Source: Hygrophila difformis
Taxonomy: Eukaryota; Streptophyta; Magnoliopsida; Lamiales; Acanthaceae
NCBI GenBank assembly: GCA_030278955.1
Contig: JAOANR010000014.1
Coordinates: 27,975,453-28,039,452, forward strand
Length of the DNA: 64,000 nucleotides
Direction of reading: 5' to 3'
A program made the translations under genes and the position numbers. The notes below the pieces were generated by a model. It made no database searches and had not been told where the DNA came from. It was given only the letters and a program-made list of their open reading frames with translations. This document shows, in pieces, positions 1-11,052 of this stretch (within the stretch, counting starts at the first letter, position 1; the number at the start of each line of letters is the position of its first letter).

Positions 1-2986
1 CAGATGTCCCTCTCCCAGTCGAAAACTGGTCGCCTCAGGTTAATGCACCACTCCCATTGAAAACCATTCCACTTTCCAAACTCTTCTATTCTCCCCTCCT
101 TATTCTCTGCCAAAGCAAAAATTCGGGGGAAGAGCTCCTTCAAAGAACTGTCTCCTCCCACCCATTTATCTGTCCAGAATCTCGCTTTTGACCCATTCCC
201 AACTTGGATTCTAAAACTTGACTCAGCACCCAAGCTGTCCGCATTTTCCCATGCTCTACATATTTTCCCCCACAGTGATCTCCCTACTACACCTTGTGGG
301 ATTAATGGGGATGAACCCCCGTAGTACTTTGCGTTAATGACTTGCTTCCATAGTGAGTCTTCCCTCCCAAATCTCCATCTCCATTTCAACAATAAGGCTG
401 AATTAAACCTTTGGCTGTCCCAAATACTTAACCCTCCATCTTCCTTTCGCATACAAATGCTCCCCCAATTAATTAGATGAATCCTTCGATTGCCATTCCA
501 CTCATTCCAAAAGAACCTTCTCTTCATCTTTTCCAACCTTTCCCCCACGGCAACTGGAATTTTAAAAATTGATAGATAGTAAACTGGCAGACAACTCAAG
601 ACCGAATTGATCAAACATAGCCTACCCGCCTGAGTGAGTAACCTACCCTTCCAACCCTCCAACCTATTCTCAACCCTCTCCAAGACAGGCTTCCATAACG
701 ATGTGCTGTTCACTCGACCCCCTATTGGAATCCCCAAGTAAGTCATAGGCCAAGCCCCTACCCCGCATCCAAGAGCCCTGGCAGCGTCCCTGATTAACTC
801 ACTTGAGCAATTAATGCCATATACTGTGCTCTTACCATAGTTAATTTGGAGACCAGTCGCCAACGAGAGACATTTCAGAATCCTTTTAATGAGCATAATT
901 TGTTGAATACTACCCTCACAAAAAAGGACCGTATCATCCGCATACTGTAGATGGGATATTACAGGTCCGCTATCCCCTGCCAACAGTCCCTTATACTCAC
1001 CTATCTTCACCGCATTAGACATTAGCCTGTTCAATATTTCTACCACAATAACAAAAAGATACGGTGAGATAGGATCCCCTTGCCTCAAACCTTTTTGCAA
1101 CTTAAAAAATTCAGTAGGAGTCCCGTTTATCAATACTGCTGCCGACGCGGAGGTAATACATTCCTTAACCCAACCCATCCACTTTTCTCCAAAGTTCATA
1201 GCCCGAAGCACTTCCAATACCGTCTCCCAGTTCACATTATCATATGCCTTTGCAAAATCCAATTTCACAACAAAACCACTTTTCCCCTTGGCTTGAGTAG
1301 AGTTTATAACCTCCGATGCTACCAACACCCCATCCAAAATCTGCCTTCCTCTAATAAATGCCATTTGAGAGCAATCACACCTCCTAGCACTGCTTGTAAC
1401 CTATTCGCTAACACTTTAGTAATCATTTTATATACACTACCCACCAAAGAAATCGGCCTGTAGTCCCCTAACCCCCTTGGACTATCTACCTTCGGGATTA
1501 ATGTGATAAAGGATCCCCCACACTCCCTCGGTAATTTCCCCCCTGTTTCCAACCCTTTAAAAATGTCTAGAATATCCCCTTTCACCCACTCCCAGTACCT
1601 TTTGAAAAAACCCATGTTAAATCCATCGGGGCCAGGCGCCCTGTTCCCCTCACAACTCCATATAGCATCCTTTACCTCCTCTTCCGAGAACCCCCTTTCT
1701 AGCCAGTTCCTATCAGCTTCCCCAATTTGAGTCAGTCCAATGTTATCAACCTCGAAAAGTGTGCTTTCTTTTTTGCAAATATCTCTTGGAAATGCTCACG
1801 AGCACACTTCAGAATTTCCTTAGGGTCATCAACCGTATTCCCCCTACTGTAATAGAGCCTATAAAATTCCTTCTCCTGTTTAAGGCAGTGATCGAGTGAA
1901 AAAATCTCGTATTCGAATCGCCTTCCTTTAACCATTTGATTCTCGATTTTTGGCACCACCTTCTTTCTTCCGCCAATAATAGCCCCTTCAATTCTCTTTT
2001 CTTCTCTGCCCAATTCGATCGAATGTTATCAGCAGTACCTTCACCCTGAAATTCCCCTTCAAGTTCACTAATCTCTTCGGATAATCCCTTTATTCGTCTG
2101 TCCAGGTCATCAGCTCCGTATCCGTTCCATTCCCGGATTTTCCTCTTCAGTATTTTCAGTTTCCCACATATCTTCGCACCTCGCCGCACCTCATCTGATT
2201 CCCACACCTCCTTGACTAAATCCGAGAACCCCCTTTCTTTCATCCAATAGTTATAAAACCGAAATGGTTTTGGCCCCCATGACTTTTCCCCTAGCTCAAT
2301 TCCCACAGGGTAGTGGTCCGAGGATATATTGGCATATCTACGTTGAACAACAGACTCCCCCAGCTCCAGCCACCCTGGTGATAGTAGAAAACGATCCAGC
2401 CGACTCCCCGCTTTACCCCCCTACCATACCAGGTAAACATCCCACCGTCCATCGGAATATCCACTAAACCCAGTTGATCAACAAATCCCCTGAAATCCCT
2501 CATAGATCCCACGTCCTCGCTTGCACCAAACCTTTCCCCCTCTTGTATTACGGCATTGAAATCACCACACAAGCACCAAAACTCTCCATTCTCAATATCG
2601 CATTTTTGAATAATCCGTTCCCAGAAATCTACCCTCGATCGCCTTTCGTTGGGTGCATGAATACGAAACAAGTTAATAACGCCATCTACAGCTCTCAACC
2701 TACCCTTCAACCAAATAAAGTGATGGTCTTTTTCAACAATATCCAATGAACCTTCATTCCTATCCCAGACTACTAGTAACCCCCCTGCGTTCCCGTCCGT
2801 TGATTGGAAGCAAAACTCACAACTTCTCGAGCCCCAAACTCTGAATACCACCCCTTCAAAAATATTGCTCATCTTTGTTTCCTGACAACACAGAATTGTC
2901 GGCCTCTCTTTTTTACAAAGCCTCATCAGTGCCCTTCGCCTAACACCCCCGTTAAACCCCCTAAGATTGCAAGAGATGATCTTCAT
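1..2986 (-). pseudogene. LINE ORF2: APE endonuclease and reverse transcriptase, frameshifted and partial
   Basis: ORF2 supplies the nick and the target-primed cDNA synthesis of LINEs. The endonuclease starts at 2986 (MKIISCNLRGF) and shows CCQETK (catalytic Glu) and GDFNAV. Near 2405 a one-base indel in a G/C run moves the frame, and the catalytic SDHYPV motif follows in the new frame near 2310. A linker rich in charged residues follows to about 1740. The RT begins with PGPDGFN near 1630 and continues through LIPK and YRPISL. Another frame change lies near 1380. The catalytic YADDT is at about 930-944 on the minus strand, and reading continues through the RT thumb toward base 1, where the zinc-binding C-terminus is cut by the window edge. 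Confidence 0.88.
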
Positions 2987-3021
2987 AGAAATGTTAATCC
3001 CAATGAGATGCCTGACCCCCT

Positions 3022-5340
3022 TTACTGAGCGTCTCTAAGGACCTCCTTCGTGATCTCCTCCGCCACCTCCTCTCGCCCTGTAGACCAGTTCAGTCCCAAC
3101 CTCTCCGCCAATGATAGAATCTCTTCCGCCTCCGACAAGTCGACCAGTCTCACCTCCTCACCAAACCTAAAAGTTGCAAATTGAAGCTTTGCAAATACCT
3201 CCTCACTCCCACCCTTTATATTTTGTTTTCCTTTCCTTCCCTTACCAACATTGAATCTTACCCTTCGCAAATTCTTCCGACCCTTCCTTACTTTCCCCCT
3301 CCCATCCGACACCAAACTTAACAACGCCCTTTCCACCTCATACAGACCATCCCCACTTTCAGATTCGCCCACCCCTCCCCACTCCGACTGATCCAATAAT
3401 TCTACTGCCATCCCACCATCCCCTACCCTGGAGTCCCTATCCTCACGACCAATAACCGAGCCTTCCTCTATCTCAACCCCCCTATCCATCCTGGCCATCG
3501 ATTTCTCAGAATTGGACATCACCTCCCCACTACGCAGCATCCCCTCAGTAGGAGCTCGATCTCTTGAACTGGCTTCCGTATCCTCTCTAATTTCCCCGAT
3601 CTCCCCAATTACCCCTAAACTCCCGTCTACCTCTCTAGTAGTCTGACTATCGATCAAGTTTTCCTTACTAACTCCAGAGGAGGATCCCTCTTTAGTCCAA
3701 TTGGATAAGCCTAGTCCCAAGTAATTTGGCGAGCCCAAGCCCATACACTCACCTCCACTCTCGGCCCGTTTGCTGTATGTATCATTACTTAATGGCCCAC
3801 GAAAAGCCCAACCCACCTCCCCACCTTTATTTCCCAGCCCCTCAGTCTGGCTATTTCTCCTTTGTTGGGAATCACTAGCCGCCTGCACATTTATTATGTC
3901 GTTATTCTCATCCGGCTCATCATGTCGTTCCGATCCCCCATGCAAATCCTGTGTGAATCGTTCCTCTTCCCCAGACTTCTTAGTCCTGGACCACCCTCCC
4001 ATGATCGTCTCCGGCAAGGCTTCCTTCCCCGCCACCACCTGTTCTACCACCCCCCTGCAACCCTGGTCCTCTCCCCCTGATAAATCTTGTTCCACGGCAG
4101 TTTCGCAGAAGTTCGCCACAATCCGTATTTTTGAAGTTAACCCCCCTACTTGAATCATCATCTCCATGGGAATATACATTCCCTCCTGCAGTTCCACGAG
4201 CAACCGCGCTCGGTCCATTCTTTTCTTCTCCTTCGTATCCTTATCGGTGAAAACCAGCTTGCTCCAACCATCCACCACCCGCATCATATTTTCCTCATTC
4301 CAGACATGGAAAGGTAATCCATACACATATATCCAGACAAGATACTTCCTAGCCATCTTACCTTCCGTCCATTTTCTCTTCCATACTATGAATTTATGGT
4401 CACTTCTGTCCGACAGGAACTTATCTCTTACTTCTTCACCATTGAAGACCACTGCCACCATGTGCCCACCCCCGTAAACAATGTCTTTACAGTCCTTGTA
4501 TGTATCATACATCCAATCCTGAAATCCAACCAAGGTCTCTAAGTTCCTAATCTCTGCCAACACTGTTTTATTCAACCATTCCATGTCTTTCTTTACCACT
4601 TCCATTTCCACAAGCCTATTTCTCCTCCCTTGACCCACTGCCGATCCCCCATCTCTACCCCCCTTGATCACCTCCGCGTACGTACGTTCGTCGCGCCATG
4701 CAACCGAGTTCATTAGTTTAGGGTCCCGTGATCCACCACCTTCAACTTTGCTCCCATTCTTCATACTGTTACTTCCAGCCCTATTCCCTTCTCCTATAGA
4801 ACCAAAGTTCTTTCTTCTTGGGAGTGCCCAGCTTACCCGCAAATGATTTCCCATCCATGCCTTACCATTCAGACTTTTTATAACCGACAACGCCTCCTGT
4901 CTACTCTTAAATCTGGCAAACCCAAATTTAAAACCCTTTTCCGGCCACACTCTCGCTGGAACGAACCAATCCCAAATCTTTGCCACCTTTTCAATCTCCA
5001 TATAGATCTCCTTGAAAACTGCCCTTACCGGGATGTTTCCTACAAAGACACCAACCAGGTTCTGACGTCTGAATATACTCCCATCCCCCATATATGGCTC
5101 CTTCCCCGCACGAACCTCCCTCCTGTTACCGGACTCGCACCCCGCACGAAGCACCTTCTCCTTCTCCGTCGCCAGAAATGGCTCCTGCCCCACACAATGC
5201 TCCCTCCTGTAGCCGGACTCGCATCCCGCACTGATCTCCTTCTCATTCTCCGTCGCCAGAAGTGGCTCCTTCCCCGCACGAACCTCCCTCCTGTTACCGG
5301 ACTCGCACCCCGCACGTCGCTCCTTCTCCTTCTCCATCAT
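3022..5340 (-). CDS. LINE ORF1 protein: RRM plus DUF4283-like RNA-binding protein
   Basis: An intact 772-residue frame with ATG at 5340. Plant L1 ORF1 proteins bind the element RNA to form the retrotransposition particle. Residues 1-85 are a charged tandem repeat (three 28-residue units with core AGCESG). Residues about 95-180 form an RRM: VGVFVGNIPV resembles RNP2 and KFGFARFKS resembles RNP1. Residues about 270-420 resemble DUF4283, with hydrophobic and tryptophan-rich segments such as YLVWIYVYGLPFHVW. The remaining C-terminal half is acidic, low in complexity and probably disordered. I see no CCHC knuckle, unlike many plant LINE ORF1 proteins. ORF2 begins 35 bp downstream. Because the frame is open while ORF2 is broken, the copy is either fairly young or its ORF1 has decayed more slowly. 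Confidence 0.85.
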   Translation of the reverse strand: MMEKEKERRAGCESGNRREVRAGKEPLLATENEKEISAGCESGYRREHCVGQEPFLATEKEKVLRAGCESGNRREVRAGKEPYMGDGSIFRRQNLVGVFVGNIPVRAVFKEIYMEIEKVAKIWDWFVPARVWPEKGFKFGFARFKSRQEALSVIKSLNGKAWMGNHLRVSWALPRRKNFGSIGEGNRAGSNSMKNGSKVEGGGSRDPKLMNSVAWRDERTYAEVIKGGRDGGSAVGQGRRNRLVEMEVVKKDMEWLNKTVLAEIRNLETLVGFQDWMYDTYKDCKDIVYGGGHMVAVVFNGEEVRDKFLSDRSDHKFIVWKRKWTEGKMARKYLVWIYVYGLPFHVWNEENMMRVVDGWSKLVFTDKDTKEKKRMDRARLLVELQEGMYIPMEMMIQVGGLTSKIRIVANFCETAVEQDLSGGEDQGCRGVVEQVVAGKEALPETIMGGWSRTKKSGEEERFTQDLHGGSERHDEPDENNDIINVQAASDSQQRRNSQTEGLGNKGGEVGWAFRGPLSNDTYSKRAESGGECMGLGSPNYLGLGLSNWTKEGSSSGVSKENLIDSQTTREVDGSLGVIGEIGEIREDTEASSRDRAPTEGMLRSGEVMSNSEKSMARMDRGVEIEEGSVIGREDRDSRVGDGGMAVELLDQSEWGGVGESESGDGLYEVERALLSLVSDGRGKVRKGRKNLRRVRFNVGKGRKGKQNIKGGSEEVFAKLQFATFRFGEEVRLVDLSEAEEILSLAERLGLNWSTGREEVAEEITKEVLRDAQ
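5096..5340 (-). repeat. 84-bp in-frame tandem repeat at the ORF1 N-terminus
   Basis: Three units begin at 5096, 5180 and 5264 (spacing exactly 84 bp = 28 codons), so unit number can change without breaking the frame. Each unit encodes AGCESG(N/Y)RRE followed by a GKEP/GQEP block and an acidic-lysine linker. The outer units match each other better than the middle one. Confidence 0.85.
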
Positions 5341-5920
5341 TTTTAAATATCGGGTAAACTTAAACAGATTAATACAGATTGATCGCTCATATCAGATTAG
5401 CAGATTAAAAATGCACTTTTCAGAATTTTTGCCAAAACATAATCATCGATCAATTTCAGTCATCCAATACATAATCCTAATTCAAATTCTAATATCATAG
5501 CAGATTAATCCAGATTACACAGATAAACATCGACATTTATTATACTTCCATAAAACATAAATTCGTACTTCAAAAGTGATTCTGAACTCCCGTTCTAGAA
5601 TACTTTATAACACGAATAACATAGAAATCCATTTACAAATATGAAAACAGTAGGAAATTATGTTTAAAAGCAAATCCTAAACATTACAAAGCGAGAAAAA
5701 GAAAAACAACACCTAGAATGCGAAGAACACAGTCAGAGAAGACGCTCTGATCACTTCCTCCGGCATGATTCGGTGTTATCGCCTTCTTCTCCAAAGTTGC
5801 AGAGAGTTTTTAGAGTGTTTCTGTCGATAATATAAGTCTGGATTGAGTCTGGATTTCGAAAATGAGGAAGAAACGGGCTTTAAAACCGTGTTCGGGAGGT
5901 TAGAAAACCTCCAAACCGCG
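5341..5920 (-). other. LINE leader or flank, non-coding
   Basis: AT-rich sequence upstream of ORF1. The stretch 5341-5700 has several short repeats of the kind 'cagattaatccagatta'. No protein frame or promoter motif is convincing. It is either the LINE 5' UTR or older flanking DNA; no target-site duplication marks the boundary. Confidence 0.4.
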
Positions 5921-6175
5921 ACTGTGGCGCATAAAGTGGCGCTCGGAAGGGGTTTCAGGCGCCACCAAGAAGAGTCGGCGCATCCTGACAATTTTCAAAA
6001 ATTCTACTGCGGTGCAAAAAGTGGCGCTTGGAAGGGGTTTTATGCACCGCCAAGAAGGTGCGGTGCATTCTGAAGCTTTTTCACCTCTGAAATTTTTCTA
6101 AGTGTTGAAGCGGTGCCTGATGCGGTGCTCGGAAGGCAGTTTAGGCTCCGCCATGCCTGTGCGAAGCATTCTGGG
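5921..6175. repeat. Array of three GC-rich dyad units (GTGGCGC / GCGCCAC type)
   Basis: Three related units of about 70 bp (near 5921-5990, 6006-6073 and 6106-6173) share a GCTCGGAAGG-like centre. Each has short motifs (GTGGCGC or GCGGTGC) on the left and their complements (GCGCCAC or GCACCGC) on the right, so each can fold on itself. Spacers differ. A long T-rich tract (6187-6226) follows. The array lies upstream of the LINE ORF1. The family is not one I recognise. Confidence 0.6.
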
Positions 6176-6186
6176 AAGATTTCAAC

Positions 6187-6226
6187 TTTTTTTTTCTTTT
6201 TTTTTCTTTTTTTTCTTTTTTTTTCT
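6187..6226. repeat. Poly(T)/CT tract
   Basis: T runs of 8-10 separated by single C bases. On the minus strand this is a poly(A)-like tract leading into the dyad array. It could be an old retroposon tail or a simple repeat. Confidence 0.6.
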
Positions 6227-6529
6227 AAGTCTGAATCTTGGCACATATCACATTAAATATTCCTTATTTTCAAAAATAAAGCTTCCGAACATCGCTCTTC
6301 ATCATTTAAATGCCTCAAATAACATTGCAATGCATTAGGTTTGCCAAAGTCTTATTAAAAACACATAAAAACATGGTAAATTTAACCTAAATAAGCCAAA
6401 TCTAACCATGATCACTTGAAAAACAAAAACACATGAAATACACCTAAAAGTGCAATGAATTAAGGTAAAATGCACTCATTTTGGACATATTGTGGTACAA
6501 TTCAAGCTTGTATAAGTGTGGTTTCACAG

Positions 6530-6655
6530 GGTGCATCAACAACCTATAAATATATCCTTAATCCCAACTCCATCCTCATAAATTGGTTTCATTAAATAAA
6601 ATTGAACACCAGGATAATGATTTTTCAGAAAATACTCATGTAGTGGGAACTTGTC
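6530..6655 (-). repeat. Inverted repeat copy a (pairs with 11053-11200)
   Basis: Read on the minus strand this begins TGAAACTTTTGACAAGTTCC, continues with GAGTATTTTC, TTTATTTAATGAAA and GATGGAGTTGGGATTA, and ends at ATATTTATAGGTTGT. The same order of blocks occurs on the plus strand at 11053-11200, so the pair is inverted across about 4.4 kb. Confidence 0.7.
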
Positions 6656-6744
6656 AAAAGTTTCATGGTAAGGATCTTCAAGGCACGAAATTGTCAAAAT
6701 TTTCATGCCAGGGAGGTCCATAACGCCGTATGAACTCAAAGTTT

Positions 6745-6875
6745 CCCCTCATGAGTAATAAAAAGTGAACTATATCCTTAAACCCCTTCCCATGAATCAT
6801 AACTCTTTTCATTTAATAAATTTAACCTGAGATATTTTAGAAAATACTCGTGTGACGAAATTGTCAAAAGTTTCA
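6745..6875 (-). repeat. Inverted repeat copy b (more diverged)
   Basis: A second minus-strand copy starting TGAAACTTTTGACAATTTCG, directly repeated with copy a and inverted relative to 11053-11200. Its first three bases (6873-6875) are also the stop codon of the gene above it, so that gene ends exactly at the repeat boundary. Confidence 0.65.
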
Positions 6876-9800
6876 AGGCTCGGGTTGGTTTTCAGATGCA
6901 GCGGCGGTGGAAGTTTGCTCTGGCTGGGTTGGTGGTGCAGAGGTAGCATGTGCTTGCTCTCTTGCTGGCAGAGCTGAGGCTTGCACAGTCGGTTCGGTTG
7001 GCAGTGGGTTGGCCTCAGTGAAAACCCGAGGAGGGGAAGCAGCGCTGGTGTATTGATTGATCAGCACATCAGTCTCGCCTTCATTGCCCTCGTCCTCCAA
7101 ATTTATTCCCAAGTTTTTCTCTGCATCTTTCAAAAAAAATGTCTATGAAAATGGGGCTGGAAATACGTCTAAGTCGTTTTTCCCATCTTTTTCGAATGTA
7201 GTTGCAAAACTCCACTCTATGGTCCCTCTTGTAAAGCAGTGGTTTATCGCCTTTGATCGTATTGCAGTAATTGAGCCCGAAGGCATCCATCTCCATAAGG
7301 AATCGCACAAACTCCATCATATTCTCCTCGATCATTGATCCGACAAGTGGTTTGGCTTCTGGCGTCACAAAAGACATATCATGGGGGAATTCTACTCTGA
7401 TATACTCTTCTGCTTCAGCTTGTGTCAACAATCGGGTTTGCAGCTGAGTCTTTCCCAGTACCCTCCAGGTTGTATTCTGGATAAACCCTGTGACTTGATC
7501 CCTCATGACATGTATCTGGGCTATTCCCTGGGGCCTCTGTTCAGCAAGGTGAGTCGGCTTGTATACGTCCTCCAAGAAAATGGTGCCAAAATAGTCTTCT
7601 TCTGGTAGCACAAGGTCCTTATCCAGTATGGCTCAGTGATATCTTTTCTTCCAATGCCCCAAAGTGTCATTAGAGTGTGCCACTGCTCCCTGAATTCTTT
7701 AGTTAAGTCCATCATGGTCTTAACTATTGGAGGTTGATTCTCCTCCTTCGATGCCATGGCTTTCTTTACGGCACTGTCCAGGTTATGACTTAATTCTCTG
7801 TGCCTTTTCCTCGCCTGCTGTGTAAGCCATCTCTGCTCCTTGACTCCTTTGTTTTCGAGCACGCTTGGATTGTACAGAAATGGTAAGGCCTTGTGTACCA
7901 TAAAAATTCCTTTATGCACCATTTGACTAAGATTCGGTGGTTTCTCCGTGAACTGCTTTTTGACTCTTTCATCCACATTGTTGGGCACCATTATAATTGC
8001 GAACTCCATGCATGCTGGGTCTCCTGTCTTTGAGTCTTGATGCCTCTCCCATCGGGCCATGTATTCATTAAATCTTCTGAGGATCCTTTCAGTATGCACA
8101 TCTTCCGGGAATTTCATATCATTCTTAGACTCTTCAATTTGTTTCTCCCAAAACTTCATCAGATAGAAGTAGAAGTCCTTGGTGTACCCTAGCTCTTTGA
8201 AGTTCCGTTCCTCTGGCTTAATATGCTTGTCCCAGCCTTTTGGCAGTTTAAAGTTCACTTCGATCTTTCCCATAATTTCCACTTTAAATTCTGATTCCAG
8301 CGCTTTTCGAAAATCATTTAGCTTTGTCCGGAACTGTGAGCAATCTAAGATTCCCTGGCCTTGCGTGCAGCTGGGCAATCCTGCCCTTGATTCAACAACT
8401 AACTTCTCCCTGAAAAATTTGGAAGTGTTAAGTCCAGTTTTTATAATTTTTACAAGAGTCATTCAAAATGAAAACCAACATCCTCACATTTAGAGCCTTG
8501 CTCTAGATGTGAGGTTATTGAATTTTCAACTTGAATTTTTAATATAAAACAACGGTAAATTTTTCTTTTTACACATTTTTGAGAATTCATTGAAATAATG
8601 AGTTATTTATAAAGAATAGGGGTCATTGGGCCCCTAAATATTTTTGAATGGACTATTGAGTCCAAATATTAAAATAAAATGGTCATTAGACCAAAAATCT
8701 TTTTAATGGGCCATTGGGCCCAAAAACTTGATCTTCTCAATTTTTAAACAATCCCGAGATGATTGTTGAATGGAATGAAATGGAACGAGTGGATCACGAT
8801 TCGAAGAAAGTGCAAAATGGAACGTTGGCGGCTCGGGCCTACTCGATTTGAACTGCTTGGGACGGTATGGATCAGTCCAGGTCTTTAAAAGTAAAGATTA
8901 CCCAATTTTTAATTTTTAATAAAAGTTGACTTATTTTTATTTAATAAAAGTGGGACTTTATGGGTCCCATTTTTGGATTTTTGAAAATAATAGCAGCCCC
9001 ACATGAGGAAAAAGACTGCTATTTATTACACTAATTTTATGCTCCATTGGGAGTAAAACCAAGTGGGTCAACTTATCAAACCAAATCCTACCAACTATTT
9101 TGTCTTTTGTGAAAAAGCTTTTTCTGAAAAGTGTGCTAGTGCATTGACTTGCCAAAACAATACAAACACCAACTTTCTTCAATTTGTAGCACGCATACAC
9201 AAATTGCCAAAACAAAAAATGGCAATAAATGCTCCCATAGGCATGCATCAACAGCTTGAAACATCAGGAATTGGGCACAGAACTCATGCATACACTTCAT
9301 ACATGTAACTCTCACCAACACCATCCCTTGACACCCAAGAACAGATTATCATGCTCATTCTTAACATGAAATCAAACATACTAACATGCTTCATTACACA
9401 AAATCAGGATCAAACATACTAGCATACTCTCTATTTCATCAGTCAACTAATAGCATCAAGCCATTCAAGAATAATCAAATGTTCATCAGTTTTCTAATCA
9501 AACAGAGATTGTAAATCAAGAATAAAAATTAAGAACAAGGAGCATCCCCTCCTAGAACCCTAGAAAGCTTCAAGGTTCAACAATGGCGGCTCCTAACACT
9601 AACTTCCGTCACCTACGTTCTCTAGCACCCTATATACAGAGAAAACCAAATGCCCACACAGATTCGACACTCCCTAACCTTTTCAGAGACAGAAACGACA
9701 ACACCCCTCTTCCAGTTCATGATCGGCCAACACCCACCATAATCAAGGACTCACATAAGCAATGCCCACAATTTCTAATCATCAAAATCGGACTCAAATA

Positions 9801-9949
9801 ACCAAAACAGAACACCACATCACATATTTACACATTAACACAACCCAAGCTTCAAAACTCTACAAAATCGCGAGAACAGGGGTGTGCGAAAACCGAAAAT
9901 GGGGAACTTACCAGGGCTTTTCGGCTTTGGAAGATGAAGATGATGCCAT
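6873..9949 (-). pseudogene. Unrecognised spliced gene inside a mobile element (about 525 aa)
   Basis: I do not recognise the product. A TATA box lies 150 bp upstream, ATG is at 9949 and exon 1 (9949-9912) encodes MASSSSSKAEKP. A canonical donor (GTAAGT at 9911) and acceptor (TTTTTCAG ending at 8410) define a 1.5-kb intron that keeps the frame. Exon 2 (8409-6873) is highly charged, with motifs such as LPKGWDKHIK, KFWEKQIEES and LPEEDYFG, and ends in a Pro/Thr/Ala-rich tail. I see no membrane segment, zinc finger or catalytic signature. One-base indels near 7628 and 7135 break it. It lies between a hairpin array with a gypsy-type primer binding site on one side and a repeat boundary on the other, so it is probably an accessory ORF of a retroelement, perhaps like the extra ORF1 of Ogre/Tat elements. 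That last point is inference. Confidence 0.5.
8410..9911 (-). other. Intron of the unrecognised gene
   Basis: Bounded by GTAAGT and TTTTTCAG. AT-rich with no convincing frame on either strand. The stretch 8590-8720 has three diverged copies of a 'ggtcattgggcc' motif about 45 bp apart. A block near 8477-8505 (caacatcctcacatttagag) recurs at about 10898-10917. Confidence 0.5.
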
Positions 9950-10099
9950 TGCGGTGGTTTTCCGAAAATTTGGCAGAGTTTCCCCTTAGGATTTGGTTGA
10001 GAGTGTTGCGCGAACTATGCGTTCGTCGTAAGAGAAAGGTTTGGGAGTTCGAAAATGGTTAAGTGCGAAAGTGGGAGGGGAAGGAGACGAAGGGGTGGG

Positions 10100-10107
10100 T
10101 ATTTATA
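10100..10107 (-). promoter_or_regulatory. TATA box (TATAAATA) of the unrecognised gene
   Basis: Minus-strand TATAAATA followed by a pyrimidine-rich leader and an ATG about 150 nt downstream. The CGACGCTATA hairpin array begins 20 bp upstream. No start site can be fixed from sequence. Confidence 0.5.
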
Positions 10108-10127
10108 AAAAGAGAAAAAATAGGGCT

Positions 10128-10503
10128 TACGACGCTATACTTGGCCTACGACGCTATACTAGTGTCGTAGGTTAAGTTCAGCGTCGTAGGCAAAAAGAAG
10201 GGGAAAAGGGTACGACGCTATCCAAAGGTACGACGTTGAACTCATCGTCGTACTTTTGGACTGCGTCGTAAGGTGGTGGTGAGACAAAGAAGGCACTACG
10301 GCTAGGATAGCGTCGTAGTCGTAGGGGAATTTAAAAGAGACGAGTGTACTACGACGCTACACTCGACTACGACGCTGAACTAGTGTCGTGGGGTGTGTTT
10401 GGCGTCGTAGTTGCTGAAAAATAGCAAGGGGGGCTACTACGACGTTATCCAATTACTACGATGTTGACCAAGGTCAGCGTCGTAGCTGAGGATAGCGTCG
10501 TAG
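10128..10503. repeat. CGACGCTATA hairpin array 1
   Basis: About five units of 60-70 bp. A complete unit has two left motifs (TACGACGCTATAC) followed by two right motifs (AGTGTCGTAG, AGCGTCGTAG), a nested left-left-right-right layout that folds into one long hairpin. Clear units are near 10128-10190, 10211-10270, 10349-10411 and 10435-10503, with a partial unit near 10290-10323. In the second unit the arms extend the pairing with TCCAAAGG / CTTTTGGA, absent from other units. Spacers are unrelated. It lies immediately upstream of a minus-strand TATA box. Confidence 0.85.
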
Positions 10504-11034
10504 GTGAGAGCGGGATTCAGCCAACACCCGCGATTTTGAAAATTTTCAAAATTTTTCAAAATTTAGGCAGACTGGGCCCGAGGAGATGAATTTGGGCCTT
10601 AGTCTATTTATTTGTTTTGGACTTGGGAGATTTTAGTCCAAAACAATTTTGAGTTATAAGTGGGCTTAAATAATTAAAATTCTACTTGCATAATTTAGGT
10701 CGGGCTGGTTCCACTTATTTGCAAAAATTATTTCGGATTTTAAATTGCTTTAATTTTTGAAATTATTTTCTTAAATTCATGGAATCAATCCAACCGGGAA
10801 CCTGGTTTTCTGCTTTATTTTTCTGCTCCTTCTCTTTGGTGGTTCCATGATTCCTGCAAGAAAGAATACCCAAATCGGTTAGGTTTTCTCCTCAAATCAA
10901 CATCCTCACATTTAGAGTCTTAGTACTCTAAATTTTTAATTGATTTGAGGGTACTTCTCTGTTCTGAAATACATACACAAAGCTAACTAGGAGTAATCAG
11001 GAGTGTAATTCTCTTAATGAACGACGATGCATCC
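10504..11034. other. Non-coding stretch between hairpin array and primer binding site
   Basis: AT-rich, with a short 'aaaattttcaaaatttttcaaaattt' tract near 10534 and the repeated 'caacatcctcacatttagag' block. No frame or RNA gene seen. Probably retroelement leader. Confidence 0.4.
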
Positions 11035-11052
11035 TCCCCGACAACGGCGCCA
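11035..11052 (-). promoter_or_regulatory. Primer binding site, tRNA-Asp type
   Basis: The minus strand reads TGGCGCCGTTGTCGGGGA, the 18-nt class used by Athila/Tat-group gypsy elements (complement of the tRNA-Asp 3' end), with one difference from the common GTTGCCGGGGA form. It directly abuts an LTR-like end in ...TGTCAAAAGTTTCA at 11053, as expected for a 5' LTR to PBS junction on the minus strand. Confidence 0.75.

Larger units (their letters stand above)
1..5340 (-). mobile_element. L1-type plant LINE, 5' portion (3' end beyond the window)
   Basis: A minus-strand non-LTR retrotransposon. ORF1 (5340 to 3022) is followed after a 35-bp gap by ORF2 (2986 running off the left edge), the usual L1 order. 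ORF2 shows an APE-type endonuclease, the linker and a reverse transcriptase with a YADD active site. The 3' end, poly(A) tail and target-site duplication lie outside the window, so the element boundary is not known. The 5' end is also unmarked; the leader probably extends above 5340. ORF1 is intact but ORF2 has at least two frameshifts, so this copy cannot supply its own enzyme. Family assignment is from motifs recognised by eye. Confidence 0.9.

Noticed and set aside
3770..5346. Plus-strand frames opposite the LINE ORF1
   Set aside because: Shadows of an intact, motif-bearing minus-strand frame.
9583..9801. Plus-strand 72-codon frame MAAPNTNFRH...
   Set aside because: Lies in the intron of the minus-strand gene and has no motif or splice context.
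10128..10503. CRISPR-like look of repeat plus unique spacer in the CGACGCTATA arrays
   Set aside because: The repeats alternate in orientation within units and vary in number, spacers differ widely in length, there are no cas genes, and the window is plant DNA.
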